A DNA stretch of 45,483 nt from Weeksellaceae bacterium (GCA_022013695.1 JAKLPS010000021.1:1-45483), one strand, 5' to 3'. Counted from the first letter of the stretch, positions 32,733-42,259 are shown. The notes: generated by a model from the letters alone, not told the origin. Translations and numbers: made by a program.

Positions 32733-34634
32733 TTACTGGTTTAACATATAAGTTTTGTAATTAAGCATTTTGACTTTGCCGATGTCCAAAAGGAAAATCA
32801 GTGTTTCTGAAATGTGTTCTTTGGCGTGGAAATTGAGAATCGCGGCGACTTCTTCCAGAGGCATCGGTCGATTGGCCAGCTGTTCCAAAATTTCTGCCGA
32901 CAAGGTTCTTTTGCTGTGCATTTTCTTCCTGCAGACAGAGCATTTCCCACAATTATCGATGTCTCGTTCTCCGAAATAGCTGAGAATCAATTTCATCTTA
33001 CAGAAATCTTGGTCTGTGATGAAGAATTTATTTTCTTCCCATTTCTTCAATTTATTTGTCTGAATATGATTGAATAATGTCCAGTATTCGCCGTAAAGAT
33101 GCCGGTCATTCCGGGGTTTTAGAAACCTGACGGTGTGTTGGCTTCCATCGAGATATTCCAAATATCCTGCTTTTTGCATGTGTTTCAGCCGACCTTTGAA
33201 ATTCATCAGATCAAATCCGTTTTTTTTACAGAATGCGACATCGCTGAAACGTACTTTTTGCATGGTCAAACCAGGCAAATTTCGAAAGAGCAATTCCATA
33301 AAGTACGCATCCGACGGCCCTAGCTGATTCAAATCCTCGGCCTGGACAAAACTCTGAATCGTAGAAGTAGAAACTGAATTTTTATAATAAATAAGTTCCT
33401 GATTGTGCAGAAAAGTCAAAATATTTTTAATCATCGCATTGGAGGATTTCGACAGAGTTTTGATTCTGTTGATATCCAGTTGGAACGTTCCCTCTGGCAA
33501 ATCGCCATCGGCGATCTGAAAAACAGAATACAAATACATCAGAATCTTTTGATAAGCCGCCTTGTCTGGGATTTGATTTTTGAAGATATCATCGATACTT
33601 GTAAGTTCCTGCGCATTCCAAAATAGAAGGACGACCGCTTCCTCACCATCTCGGCCAGCCCGGCCAATTTCCTGATAATAATTTTCCAAAGTAGAAGATG
33701 GCGACAGGTGAATGACAAAGCGTACATTATCTTTGTCTATGCCCATCCCGAAAGCGTTGGTAGAAACTAAAACGTGAAACTGACTGCTGAGCCATTTTTT
33801 TTGGAGATTTTCTTTGTCTTTGGAAGACATTCCGGCATGGAAAAAATCTACATTTTCGAATTTGTTATTTTTGAGATAATTGTTCAGTTCTTCTGCTTCC
33901 TTCCTCGTCCTAGTATAGATGATGCCGGAGGATTGATTTTGCCGGAGAAACGCTAAAATGCGGGTGTATTTGTCCGAACTATTTTCCACAATGATATTGA
34001 GATTTTCTCTTCGGAAACTCTGTTGGAAAACCTGCGGCTGATGGAGACCCAGTTTCGCAGAAATTTCTTGTATTACTTTGTGGGTTGCCGTTGCTGTCAG
34101 AGCCAAACAAGGGACATTTTTGAAATCCTGCCGAAATCTTTTGATATTCTGATAACTCGGCCGGAAATCCTGACCCCATTCTGAAATGCAATGCGCCTCA
34201 TCCACCGCGATAAATGATATATTAATTTCCTGAATATTTCTCAAGAATAATTGGTTTTGCAGCCTTTCTGGCGAAATGAAGAGAACTTTGGTCAAGCCTT
34301 CTTTGCAACGGTTGTAAACGGTTTCCTCTTCGAATGAATCTAAATCTGAGCTCAATAGTTCGGCTGGTATGCCCACCGCTTGCAATGCTTGCAGCTGATC
34401 TCTCATTAATGCTAATAAGGGTGAAATCACGAGACAAGTGCCTTCCAAAATGATTGCCGGCAACTGGTAGCACAGCGACTTCCCACCGCCCGTCGGCAGA
34501 AGCGCCAAGGTATCTTTTCCATTGATAACGGAGAGTATGATACGCTGTTGGGAGGCGCGGAAATCGTCAAACCCCCAAAATTGTTTGAGTGTTTTGTGAA
34601 TAAGGGTATTCTGTGATTCTTTAGAAGAAAGCAT
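32733..34634 (-). CDS. recQ: RecQ-family ATP-dependent DNA helicase
   Basis: A 3'-5' DNA helicase of 633 residues. Visible are the Gln-motif region (FDDFRASQQ), Walker A LPTGGGKS (49-53 is GGGKS), DEAHCISEWGQDFRP (DEAH at 145-148), SATATHK-like LTATATHK, and QEIGRAGRDG (motif VI). The C-terminal zinc module is seen as FCKMKLILSYFGE with CGKCSVC. A winged-helix part follows the helicase core, but I see no clear HRDC domain, so this is a shorter RecQ type common in Bacteroidota, often present beside a full-length copy. The zinc Cys set comes late in the chain compared with E. coli RecQ. Confidence 0.93.
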   Translation of the reverse strand: MLSSKESQNTLIHKTLKQFWGFDDFRASQQRIILSVINGKDTLALLPTGGGKSLCYQLPAIILEGTCLVISPLLALMRDQLQALQAVGIPAELLSSDLDSFEEETVYNRCKEGLTKVLFISPERLQNQLFLRNIQEINISFIAVDEAHCISEWGQDFRPSYQNIKRFRQDFKNVPCLALTATATHKVIQEISAKLGLHQPQVFQQSFRRENLNIIVENSSDKYTRILAFLRQNQSSGIIYTRTRKEAEELNNYLKNNKFENVDFFHAGMSSKDKENLQKKWLSSQFHVLVSTNAFGMGIDKDNVRFVIHLSPSSTLENYYQEIGRAGRDGEEAVVLLFWNAQELTSIDDIFKNQIPDKAAYQKILMYLYSVFQIADGDLPEGTFQLDINRIKTLSKSSNAMIKNILTFLHNQELIYYKNSVSTSTIQSFVQAEDLNQLGPSDAYFMELLFRNLPGLTMQKVRFSDVAFCKKNGFDLMNFKGRLKHMQKAGYLEYLDGSQHTVRFLKPRNDRHLYGEYWTLFNHIQTNKLKKWEENKFFITDQDFCKMKLILSYFGERDIDNCGKCSVCRKKMHSKRTLSAEILEQLANRPMPLEEVAAILNFHAKEHISETLIFLLDIGKVKMLNYKTYMLNQ

Positions 34635-34661
34635 TTGTAAATTTAATCAATTCCTTAAAAT

Positions 34662-34694
34662 AAAAAAACCGTCTCACGATAAAGCGAAACGGTT
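34662..34694 (-). terminator. Terminator of the OmpA gene pair
   Basis: AACCGT (34667-34672) pairs with ACGGTT (34689-34694), with partial inner pairing and a run of seven T on the minus strand. It lies 24 bases past the stop of the first OmpA gene. Confidence 0.65.
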
Positions 34695-34717
34695 GTTCAT
34701 TATTTGGAGTTTATATT

Positions 34718-36157
34718 TTATTTAGCTTCAAAATACACTCTTCTGTTTGCTCTATTTTTCCATTCTGGACACTTGCTAGCAGGGTCGCATTCTGGATAGA
34801 GGAGGTCTTTCTCTCCTAGCCCGATTGCTTGCAGCTTTGCTTTGTCTGCACCATTTTGGATTAAATAGCTTTTAACATTGTTTGCTCTTCTTTCGGAAAG
34901 TTTCAAATTGTATCCCTCTTTACCTCTGGTGTCAGTCCCTCCCACAACTTTTAAGTTATTTTTAGAAGCATTTATATAATTAATAGCATTGTTCAAAATC
35001 GGGCGGTTCGAAGGCAGGATTCTGTCCGAATTGAGGTCAAACTCTATTCCCTTCATCATTGTAGATTCGTTGGTTACAAAACCGGTTGCAGAGTTATCCA
35101 TTGTAGTAGGACAACCGTTGTTTTCTACCGGACCAGGAACTGACACACATTTGTCGTTGAGATCAATCACGCCGTCAAGATCGATATCCAGAGCCACTCC
35201 GGCACCGTCGACTCGTGCTCCTGCAGGCGTATCGAGCTGTCTGTCCCAATCGTCGCAAACGCCGTCATTATCGACATCTCCTTTTTTGCAGACCTCAAGA
35301 TCCTGTGATTTATCATTGAGGACATCTAATTTGTAATACATCTCCTGCAAAGGATCGTGCCACATTAGATGCGACTCGTGCTTGCCCAATTTGAAGGTAA
35401 GCCCTAAAGTTGTATTGAAAAAGTTGTCCGATATTTGGTCTTCTACGAGATTATATCCCGTCTGGCCTACTCCTGCGCCGTCAAACTCGTCATCGCCGGT
35501 CACCACATACATTACTCTTCCTTCTATATCTACCCTGTTATTAATTTTAAATTTAAGTCCTGCTCCAGCTTGACCAAAAAGAGAATTAAGTTTAAAAGGT
35601 TTTATTTCTTTATTCAAAGTCTGGTTATAGACGGGGCCGGGATCTTGTCTATACGATCTGTAAGCCAAGGAACCAATACCGGCATATCCGTGCAGAGCCC
35701 ATCTGAAAGGAGATTTGTTATCTACTCTTCTGATAAGATTGGAAAAATTAAGATCTCCTAATATAGAAATAGCGTCATATTGCGTTCTGCCCGCAGGATA
35801 ATTTCCGGAAATCGGAGTATGGTCTTTAGTATTCACCTGTCCTTGTCTCGTTTCTCCCCGGTCGTATTGCAAATTAAGTCCAAAAGCGTGAGTAATTGCT
35901 TTGTCTACACTGACGTATGCGGAATATCCAAAAAGGTTTTTCCCGTTGCCGTTTTTTATAGATGTCATATCGGATGATTGAATCAACGGGACGCCTGCAC
36001 CAATTGACACCGACCATTCATTAAATCCATTGGTTGATTTTGCGGATGAGGAGTCGCTTTGAGATGCGGAGTTGGGATCCGCAGAATTCTGCTGGCCTGC
36101 TAAACTCATAGGTAACAATAAGGCTATTGCTAAAAATGATAATAAATTTTGTTTCAT
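34718..36157 (-). CDS. OmpA-family outer-membrane protein with TSP3-type repeats (copy 1)
   Basis: A 479-residue outer-membrane protein: signal peptide (~1-21, LAGQ), beta-barrel (~45-265), calcium-binding thrombospondin type-3-like repeats (~285-345: DVDNDGVCDDWDR, DIDLDGVIDLNDKC), and OmpA peptidoglycan-binding domain (~365-479: VVGGTDTRGKEGYNLKLSERRA, NRRVYFEA). It probably ties the outer membrane to the wall. It lies 26 bases after a paralog of the same layout, sharing nearly identical TSP3 and C-terminal segments, so the pair arose by tandem duplication. Terminator follows. Confidence 0.93.
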   Translation of the reverse strand: MKQNLLSFLAIALLLPMSLAGQQNSADPNSASQSDSSSAKSTNGFNEWSVSIGAGVPLIQSSDMTSIKNGNGKNLFGYSAYVSVDKAITHAFGLNLQYDRGETRQGQVNTKDHTPISGNYPAGRTQYDAISILGDLNFSNLIRRVDNKSPFRWALHGYAGIGSLAYRSYRQDPGPVYNQTLNKEIKPFKLNSLFGQAGAGLKFKINNRVDIEGRVMYVVTGDDEFDGAGVGQTGYNLVEDQISDNFFNTTLGLTFKLGKHESHLMWHDPLQEMYYKLDVLNDKSQDLEVCKKGDVDNDGVCDDWDRQLDTPAGARVDGAGVALDIDLDGVIDLNDKCVSVPGPVENNGCPTTMDNSATGFVTNESTMMKGIEFDLNSDRILPSNRPILNNAINYINASKNNLKVVGGTDTRGKEGYNLKLSERRANNVKSYLIQNGADKAKLQAIGLGEKDLLYPECDPASKCPEWKNRANRRVYFEAK

Positions 36158-36183
36158 ATTTGAATGTTTTTTTTCTAATTCAG

Positions 36184-37605
36184 TTACTTTGATATAATAT
36201 ATACTCTCCGGTTAGCCTCATTTTTCCATTCCGGACAATTCGAGGCCGGATCGCATTCTGTATATTTCAGATCATCTTTACCTCTACCTTCTGCAGATAA
36301 AATGGAGGCTGAAACACCTTTACTGATCAAATATTCTAGGACTGCGTTGGCTCTGGCGAGCGAGAGTTTTTTATTCAGTTCTGCCGAGCCTCTGCTGTCT
36401 GCTGCTCCTACTACAATAAAACTTTCGCCCGCTCCGAAGCGTTTGATTATCTCCGCAGTTTTGTCGAGATCGCGGTACGATTGAGGTCTGATAATGGCTT
36501 TGCCAAGTTCAAATTCTATTCCATTGAAATATTTATAAATATCATCAATGGCCTCCTGTTTTTCTTGTGTTAAGACATTTGCTATTGGGCAACCATTATT
36601 TTCGATAGGCCCAGGTATCATCACACATTTGTCATAAAGATCGATTACGCCGTCGAGATCTACGTCCAGTGCTACACCGGCGCCATCAACCCTTGCACCA
36701 GTTGGAGTGTCGAGCTGTCTATCCCAGTCGTCACAAACGGCATCATCATCTTGGTCTCCTTTTTGACAAACTTTAAATTCATCGAATTTTTGTTCCAGTA
36801 GCGCCGCATTTCTATACGCATTTTGCAATGGATCTGCCCAACGAAGATGTTCCGGATGCTTTCCTAATTTGAAGGATACTCCCAAATTTACGAGCCACGC
36901 ATTATCGGTATAAGAATCATTAATCAAATTATATCCGGGAGCAGCTTCTCTTGTCCATCCGCCGCCATCAAACTCCTCATCACCACTGATAATGTACAGT
37001 GTACGCAACTCTAAATCAATCAATCTGGAAACATTATATTTCAAACCAACACCTCCAATATAATCGAAAGTACTGATTCCTATTTTTTGTTCTATATATA
37101 AGGGCCATTTGCTTAGGACATTATTATCCTGCAAGAATGTTCTATAGCCAATAGAGCCAATCCCAGCATATCCGTGCAATGCCCATCTGAAAGAAGATTT
37201 AGTATCAGCTCCTCGTAAAATGTTGGAGAAATTGATGTCGCCCAACAAAGCAATCTGATCAAATTTTGTATATCCGTGAGCCACGCCTGCAGCATCATTG
37301 AGATGTGCTTTTTGCTTGGTTTCTCCTCGGGTGTACATCAGCGAAATTCCAAAAATTGGAGTCAATTGCTTGTCGAGACTCACATATCCGTTCCAGCCCC
37401 AGTTAATATCTCCATCGTAGAAAGAAGTAAGATCCGCATGGCTCATGAAGCCAGCCCCTCCGCCCACAGAAACAGACCAGTCTTTAAAAAAACGACTTTT
37501 GTTGTCAAATGTTTTCGTGGCAGTTTCGCCGTCTGAGGGTTTTTCCTTGGTTTGAGCAAAACCTAGAATGGGCAACATCAGGAGTAAAAATAGTTTTTTC
37601 TTCAT
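36184..37605 (-). CDS. OmpA-family outer-membrane protein with TSP3-type repeats (copy 2)
   Basis: 473 residues from the preferred start, with the same plan as its neighbour: signal peptide (~1-17, GFAQ), beta-barrel, TSP3-like DQDDDAVCDDWDRQLDTPTG and DVDLDGVIDLYDKC, and OmpA domain with VVGAADSRGSAELNKKLS and NRRVYII. Barrel regions differ more than the C-terminal half, as expected if exposed loops diverged. I chose the Met at 37605 (MKKKLF) over 37611, since signal peptides of this kind begin MKK. It follows folK by only 16-22 bases. Confidence 0.92.
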   Translation of the reverse strand: MKKKLFLLLMLPILGFAQTKEKPSDGETATKTFDNKSRFFKDWSVSVGGGAGFMSHADLTSFYDGDINWGWNGYVSLDKQLTPIFGISLMYTRGETKQKAHLNDAAGVAHGYTKFDQIALLGDINFSNILRGADTKSSFRWALHGYAGIGSIGYRTFLQDNNVLSKWPLYIEQKIGISTFDYIGGVGLKYNVSRLIDLELRTLYIISGDEEFDGGGWTREAAPGYNLINDSYTDNAWLVNLGVSFKLGKHPEHLRWADPLQNAYRNAALLEQKFDEFKVCQKGDQDDDAVCDDWDRQLDTPTGARVDGAGVALDVDLDGVIDLYDKCVMIPGPIENNGCPIANVLTQEKQEAIDDIYKYFNGIEFELGKAIIRPQSYRDLDKTAEIIKRFGAGESFIVVGAADSRGSAELNKKLSLARANAVLEYLISKGVSASILSAEGRGKDDLKYTECDPASNCPEWKNEANRRVYIISK

Positions 37606-37627
37606 AATCATTTGTGTTTCTAAAAAA

Positions 37628-38044
37628 TCATCTAACTTCGCTTATAATTCCTTTCGCAAAATCTCTTTGAAACAGATTTCTACTGTGCGGAATAATTAAC
37701 CTTTTTGAGATAAATTTTAAACTATTATATAATATTATATCAATATCTATAATTCGGTCCCTGTATTCTTCAAAATAAGAGGAATCCTGAAGCCTGCCCA
37801 TTTCTACCTCGATTTCTTTTAGCGCTTTTAGAAGTTTTATTGGTGAAAATTGTGTTTTTATTTGAATTGCAATATTACAAAAATTATTATCACTATCAAA
37901 CTCAATGGGTTCTGTGGTAATAAGTTCAGAATATTTTAATATTGAACCCACTTGATTTTCAATTTTCAACAAAGCAACTTTGATATTATTTTCCGGATTA
38001 TTAATGTTACTTCCCAGTAACAAAACCACAGTGCTGTACGACAT
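37628..38044 (-). CDS. folK: 2-amino-4-hydroxy-6-hydroxymethyldihydropteridine pyrophosphokinase
   Basis: Transfers pyrophosphate from ATP to hydroxymethyldihydropterin in folate synthesis. The sequence begins STVVLLLGSNINNPENNI, the family N terminus, and ends with the RDRIIDIDIILY catalytic block including the metal-binding Asp pair. About 138 residues, slightly short but complete. I chose Met 38044 (MSYSTVV); an upstream Met at 38053 would overlap the divergent sppA control region more. Its start codon is 20 bases from that of sppA, so both promoters must overlap. Confidence 0.92.
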   Translation of the reverse strand: MSYSTVVLLLGSNINNPENNIKVALLKIENQVGSILKYSELITTEPIEFDSDNNFCNIAIQIKTQFSPIKLLKALKEIEVEMGRLQDSSYFEEYRDRIIDIDIILYNSLKFISKRLIIPHSRNLFQRDFAKGIISEVR

Positions 38045-38064
38045 ATCTATCAAATTATTATATA

Positions 38065-39810
38065 ATGAAAGGTTTTTTCAAACTAGTTCTTGCAAATTTA
38101 ACTGCAATTTTTATTGTATTTGCTTGTTGCGTTGCATTTTTTGTAGGCTTTTTAGTCTTATCTTCTATTTCCGAGACAATGGAAGTCAAATCTGAGTCTG
38201 TCCTCACATTGGATCTTAAGACCAAAATAATAGACAGCCCCTCGGAAGATCAGGAAGATTTCTTCTCCATCACGCAAGAAGAAAAGCCCGTTTTGTTGTA
38301 CGACGTTGTCAAAGCTATTCATAAAGCAAAAACAGACAACAAAATCAAAGGTATCAGTATAGAGTCGGATCACATCAACGCTGGGATGACTCAGCTAGAC
38401 GATATCCGAGAGGCGCTGATTGATTTCAAACGCAGTGGAAAATTTGTCTATGCTTATGGCAACTCTGTTTCTCAAGGTGCTTATTATTTAGGATCAGTCG
38501 CCGATAAATATTATTTGAACCCTGCCGGCGGAATAGAGTTGAAAGGTCTTTCTGCAGAAGTGACTTTCTTCAAAAGTTTTGCGGAGAAATATGGCATCGG
38601 AATCCAGGTGATCCGCCACGGTAAATTCAAGGCGGCAGTTGAGCCTTTCCTAAAAGATGAAATCTCCCCAGAAAATAAAGAGCAACTTTCTACTTTGCTT
38701 ACCGATATTTGGAATAATACGTCGATGAAAATCGCCACTTCCAGAAGAATAAAATCTTCGGAATTCAAAACGATTACCGACAGCCTTTATAGTTATCTGC
38801 CAAACCTTAGCTTGAAATATAAATTAGCCGATCAACTGGTGCAAAAATCGCAGTACGATCATATGATAAAGCAAAAACTGAATATCGATCCCGATAAAAA
38901 AATTAACAAAATCTCTTTTGCTAAATATACCGAAGCTCAGGAATCTGACAGTGGGAAAGATCAAATCGCAGTTTTATACGCTTCCGGCGCCATCAATAGT
39001 GGAAAAGGCTATGACGCCATCTATTCGGAAAATTTTATAAAGGAAATCAAAAAACTTCAGAAAGATAAAGATGTCAAGGCGGTCGTTTTCCGGATTAATT
39101 CGCCGGGTGGCAGTGCAAATGCTTCCGATGAGATCTTGTTTGAAATGCAACAACTGAAACGCAAAAAGCCCGTGATCGTTTCTTTTGGCGATTATGCTGC
39201 TTCAGGGGGCTACTACATTGCAATGGGTGCCAACAAGATCTTTTCGGAACCAAATACATTGACAGGATCTATCGGGGTTTTCGGGGTGATTCCTTATTTT
39301 AAAGATCTCGCAGCGAAAAATGGCATCCGGAGCGACGCCGTTACAACCAATGCCAATTCAAACATGATCTCTCCCATCAACGGATTGAGTGCGGGAGCAG
39401 TGACTATAATGACGAGAAGTGTGGAATCTACCTATCAGCGTTTCGTCCATTTTGTAACACTAAACAGAAAAAAATCCTTTGAACAAATAGACTCCGTCGG
39501 CGGTGGAAGGATCTGGTCTGGCGTGCGTGCAAAGCAAATTGGCCTGGTGGACGAGCTTGGAACTTTGCAGGATGCTGTCGCCTATGCCGCGAAAAAAGCG
39601 AATCTGAAGGATTACGGCGTTACTGCTTATCCGGCAAAAATGTCGAAGTTTGAGCAGATCTTTTCTTCGGAAACAGATGAAGATTTTTCTACGCGAGTCA
39701 TCAAAAGCAAAATTGGGAAAGAGAATTTCAGGATATTCCAGCAAATGACAGATCCTAATGCAAAAGCCTCTGTGATGATGGAAATGCCATTCTATATCAA
39801 TTTGAATTAA
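38065..39810 (+). CDS. sppA: Signal peptide peptidase SppA, 67K type
   Basis: An inner-membrane-anchored serine protease that degrades cleaved signal peptides. The 581-residue protein has one N-terminal membrane helix (~8-34) and two tandem ClpP-like domains, as in the E. coli long form. The Ser/Lys dyad is split between them: K189 in GKFKAAVEPF and S380 in YAASGGYYIA. SPGGSANASDE (346-355) marks the second-domain oxyanion loop. It is divergent from folK and ended by a hairpin at 39842-39870. Confidence 0.95.
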   Translation: MKGFFKLVLANLTAIFIVFACCVAFFVGFLVLSSISETMEVKSESVLTLDLKTKIIDSPSEDQEDFFSITQEEKPVLLYDVVKAIHKAKTDNKIKGISIESDHINAGMTQLDDIREALIDFKRSGKFVYAYGNSVSQGAYYLGSVADKYYLNPAGGIELKGLSAEVTFFKSFAEKYGIGIQVIRHGKFKAAVEPFLKDEISPENKEQLSTLLTDIWNNTSMKIATSRRIKSSEFKTITDSLYSYLPNLSLKYKLADQLVQKSQYDHMIKQKLNIDPDKKINKISFAKYTEAQESDSGKDQIAVLYASGAINSGKGYDAIYSENFIKEIKKLQKDKDVKAVVFRINSPGGSANASDEILFEMQQLKRKKPVIVSFGDYAASGGYYIAMGANKIFSEPNTLTGSIGVFGVIPYFKDLAAKNGIRSDAVTTNANSNMISPINGLSAGAVTIMTRSVESTYQRFVHFVTLNRKKSFEQIDSVGGGRIWSGVRAKQIGLVDELGTLQDAVAYAAKKANLKDYGVTAYPAKMSKFEQIFSSETDEDFSTRVIKSKIGKENFRIFQQMTDPNAKASVMMEMPFYINLN

Positions 39811-39841
39811 GAAAAAATGTATCTATCTGAATAATAAAATA

Positions 39842-39870
39842 GTTGTTTCATTCTTTGAAGCAGCCTTTTT
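39842..39870 (+). terminator. Terminator of sppA
   Basis: A 9-base stem with two G-U pairs (39842-39850 with 39856-39864) and 5-base loop, followed by CTTTTTG. About 30 bases after the sppA stop codon. Confidence 0.6.
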
Positions 39871-39960
39871 GATTTACAAAACAAAAAATATTCCTGTTAA
39901 AAAATAAAGCTAATATTTTGCATAACAATTCTATATATTTGATTATTAAAAAATTACGCT

Positions 39961-40687
39961 ATGAAAATTAAACTGTTGCTTTGTTTAAATTTGATGTTCG
40001 CCCTTTTGGTCTCCGCTCAATCGAAAGGAGATTCTCCAGGAGAAAAAAAATTCTATTTCCCTGCTGCGGCCTCTGGTAACAGTACCGATTATGATAAAAA
40101 TTTTAGTAATCTGGTGGCACAAATCGCACCGATCGACATTAGCGAAAAAGCGAAGCGATTTTCTAAGATGCAGAAAATATTTTTCTGTTGCAGAAAAATT
40201 ATGCCGGGTCAATAAGCTATTCCAATACCGAAAAATTTCCTCAGACGAGCGTGCCACTCAAAAATTATGCAGAAGCAATGCTTGCTGACCCCAGCAAAGG
40301 AAGGCAATTCAAAAAAACCTTTTCCGAAAATTTCGCCAAGGATTTCAATAAAATGGATGTCCAAACAAAGACACAGTTGCAAACCAATTTTTTGAAGAAA
40401 AAACGGCTGGTGACTATTACAATCTGTCAGTCGCTTTTAAAAATCAATTTGCTAAGAGTAAATCCGACAGCATATCTTACAAAGACACCAAAAAATTGTT
40501 GGATTTTGAAGTTTTCAACACCGTTGGCAAAACAATTCTCCCTCGCGGAAAAACCATTGTCAAAGGCTACGTTTTGGAATATTTGCAACCTTACATCACC
40601 GGAAACGTCTGGATGTCTGTGGTAAAACCTAAAGAAGTGAATGACTTGCCGGATCCAACTAAAGACTATAAATTCTGTTTGAATTAG
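39961..40687 (+). pseudogene. Frameshifted gene for a secreted protein of unknown function
   Basis: The reading frame opens with a signal peptide (MKIKLLLCLNLMFALLVSAQ) and runs to about 40180. A coherent protein continues in a second frame (SISYSNTEKFPQTSVPLKNY and on) to about 40390 and in a third frame (AGDYYNLSVAFKNQF and on) to the stop at 40687. The shifts fall in short homopolymers: one extra T in the T5 at 40180-40184, one extra A in the A5 at 40194-40198, and one missing T in the T6 at 40388-40393. The intact ancestor would be about 240 residues. I do not recognise the family. All other large genes in the window are intact, which favours real decay over sequencing error. Confidence 0.75.
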
Positions 40688-40961
40688 TGGATTTCAGCAA
40701 CAAAAGTGATAAAGAAACAGCTTTAAAGTTGTTTCCAAAATCTCTGCTTCCGCCATCCAAATGGCAATTGGTACAGTTCATCCCATTCGAGTTTTGAGAA
40801 ATACTTCCTTTGGGACCGAAGTATTTTGAAGTATTCAAGATTAATTCCTTTCCATAACTGACATCGTAATTTTTAATATCAGCTTCGTGCATAGAATACG
40901 CTTCTGCTTTTTTGGAGCAGGAAAGCAGACTTAAAATTAATATTAAAAAACAGGATCTCAT
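40659..40961 (-). pseudogene. Truncated c-type cytochrome lipoprotein gene
   Basis: The 100-residue reading begins with a lipobox LSLLSC (C15) and contains a heme motif CTNCH after GPKGSISQNSNGMN, then HLDGGSRDFGNNF, as in secreted c-type cytochromes of about 300 residues in Bacteroidota (family recalled, not named). After FGNNFKAV (about 40718) the similarity stops and the frame ends within 60 bases, running into the 3' end of the frameshifted gene on the other strand. The remaining part, including the distal heme ligand, is missing, so it is probably a deletion remnant. Confidence 0.65.
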
Positions 40962-41092
40962 AAATATTGACTAAAGCAAATCTACATCTTTTTTTTAAAT
41001 CTCTGAAAAATAGACTTATACAATGAAACAGAATCATAATTTGAAGTCCTTCTTACATTAAAAATCTTAAAAATGTGCAAAATTTTTTTGTC

Positions 41093-41761
41093 CTAAAATT
41101 TATAAGCAACGCTCCAACTAAATCCCATATTGAAGCTTCCGGAACTTTTTCCGAAACCCGGGACAATCATCGGTTTGATCTCTTCCTGCTTGGTCGTGTA
41201 AGCTAAATACCTCGGTTGCACATTGACATCAATGAAAAAGTTGCTGTTGAAAACCTGGACTCTCGCTCCCAGCACGGCCTCGATCCAATAACTGCTTTGT
41301 GTAGAGGGATCGAACGCGAGGAAGACGCCCTCGCTATTGAGACCTTTGACGGGCACAGATTTGTATTGCTGACTGTAGAAACTTCCTGCAAGTTTGGCGC
41401 CGCCGTAGAAACCATTGAGATCGTTCTCGGGATCCATAGACAACATATAAAAGCCGCCAATCTTCGCAAAAAGTCCATCTGCAGTTACGTCATAGCCGTT
41501 TTTCTGGTAAATATTTTTATCATATCCGAGGTCTATACTGGCATGAACTCTTTTGCTGATTCTGCTCGAAATGAATCCCTGCATCGTCTGCCTGTCGCCA
41601 AAAAAACCTATTCCCAAATTAAGAACATCTACACCTACGGTGAAGTTGGGCTTGTAGTTCCATGTTAAAGAATCCTGTTTTTTCTCTACCGTTTTGGTTT
41701 GAGAAAAGCACGAAACCGATAGAATGCTAAAAACGCAGATAAAAATTAATCTTACTTTCAT
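41093..41761 (-). CDS. DUF6048-like outer-membrane protein
   Basis: A 222-residue exported protein with signal peptide (~1-20, CFSQ) and an alternating-hydrophobicity pattern ending in an aromatic residue (SWSVAYKF), as expected for an outer-membrane beta-barrel. I associate this sequence type and its position after a DUF6452 gene with DUF6048; that is from memory. Its start lies 35 bases inside the end of the upstream DUF6452 gene in another frame, indicating translational coupling. Function unknown. Confidence 0.75.
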   Translation of the reverse strand: MKVRLIFICVFSILSVSCFSQTKTVEKKQDSLTWNYKPNFTVGVDVLNLGIGFFGDRQTMQGFISSRISKRVHASIDLGYDKNIYQKNGYDVTADGLFAKIGGFYMLSMDPENDLNGFYGGAKLAGSFYSQQYKSVPVKGLNSEGVFLAFDPSTQSSYWIEAVLGARVQVFNSNFFIDVNVQPRYLAYTTKQEEIKPMIVPGFGKSSGSFNMGFSWSVAYKF

Positions 41762-42203
41762 CAGTCAGTGAGGTGTTATTAGATTGGATACTCTTGACAG
41801 GGTCGCTCTGCAGCAGCTCGGCCTTCAGACTCTCGTAATTGATTTTGAAGCCGCAAGCGGGGGAGACGTAGATGGCTTTTTTGTCATAACTGACTCTTAT
41901 CTTGCTCGTGGGGCCTGCTTTTCTTTGTCTAATGTAGAAATCGGTGTAGGGACTGTCGTCGATCCTCAAGGGAACAAAAACGGAATCTACATTGGGAGCG
42001 GCGGCGACAATGCTTTTTAGTTCTGCTTTGCCATAATCCACATCAACATATAATGTGTCTATAGTTTTCAGCAGATTATTGCTCTCATTTCTGAATTTGA
42101 GTTTGAGTCTCGGTGTAGATTCCTCACCAAGACAGATGTCGTCATCATTCCCACAACTTGTGAGAAGGAGCAAAACGCCAAAAATCCATAACATTTTTTT
42201 CAT
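41727..42203 (-). CDS. DUF6452-like lipoprotein
   Basis: A 158-residue lipoprotein with lipobox LLLTSC (C17) followed by GNDDDICLGEESTPRLKLKF and a predicted beta-rich domain with an interior Cys (SPACGFK). The pattern and the neighbours (rlmD before, DUF6048 after) match DUF6452 proteins of Flavobacteriia, recalled from memory. It may help the DUF6048 barrel at the outer membrane. It starts 56 bases after rlmD and overlaps the next gene by 35 bases. Confidence 0.75.
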   Translation of the reverse strand: MKKMLWIFGVLLLLTSCGNDDDICLGEESTPRLKLKFRNESNNLLKTIDTLYVDVDYGKAELKSIVAAAPNVDSVFVPLRIDDSPYTDFYIRQRKAGPTSKIRVSYDKKAIYVSPACGFKINYESLKAELLQSDPVKSIQSNNTSLTDESKINFYLRF

Positions 42204-42259
42204 TTACAGTTGCTGGAAATTAGATTTGAGATATTGGATTGATCACTTAAAATTAAACC

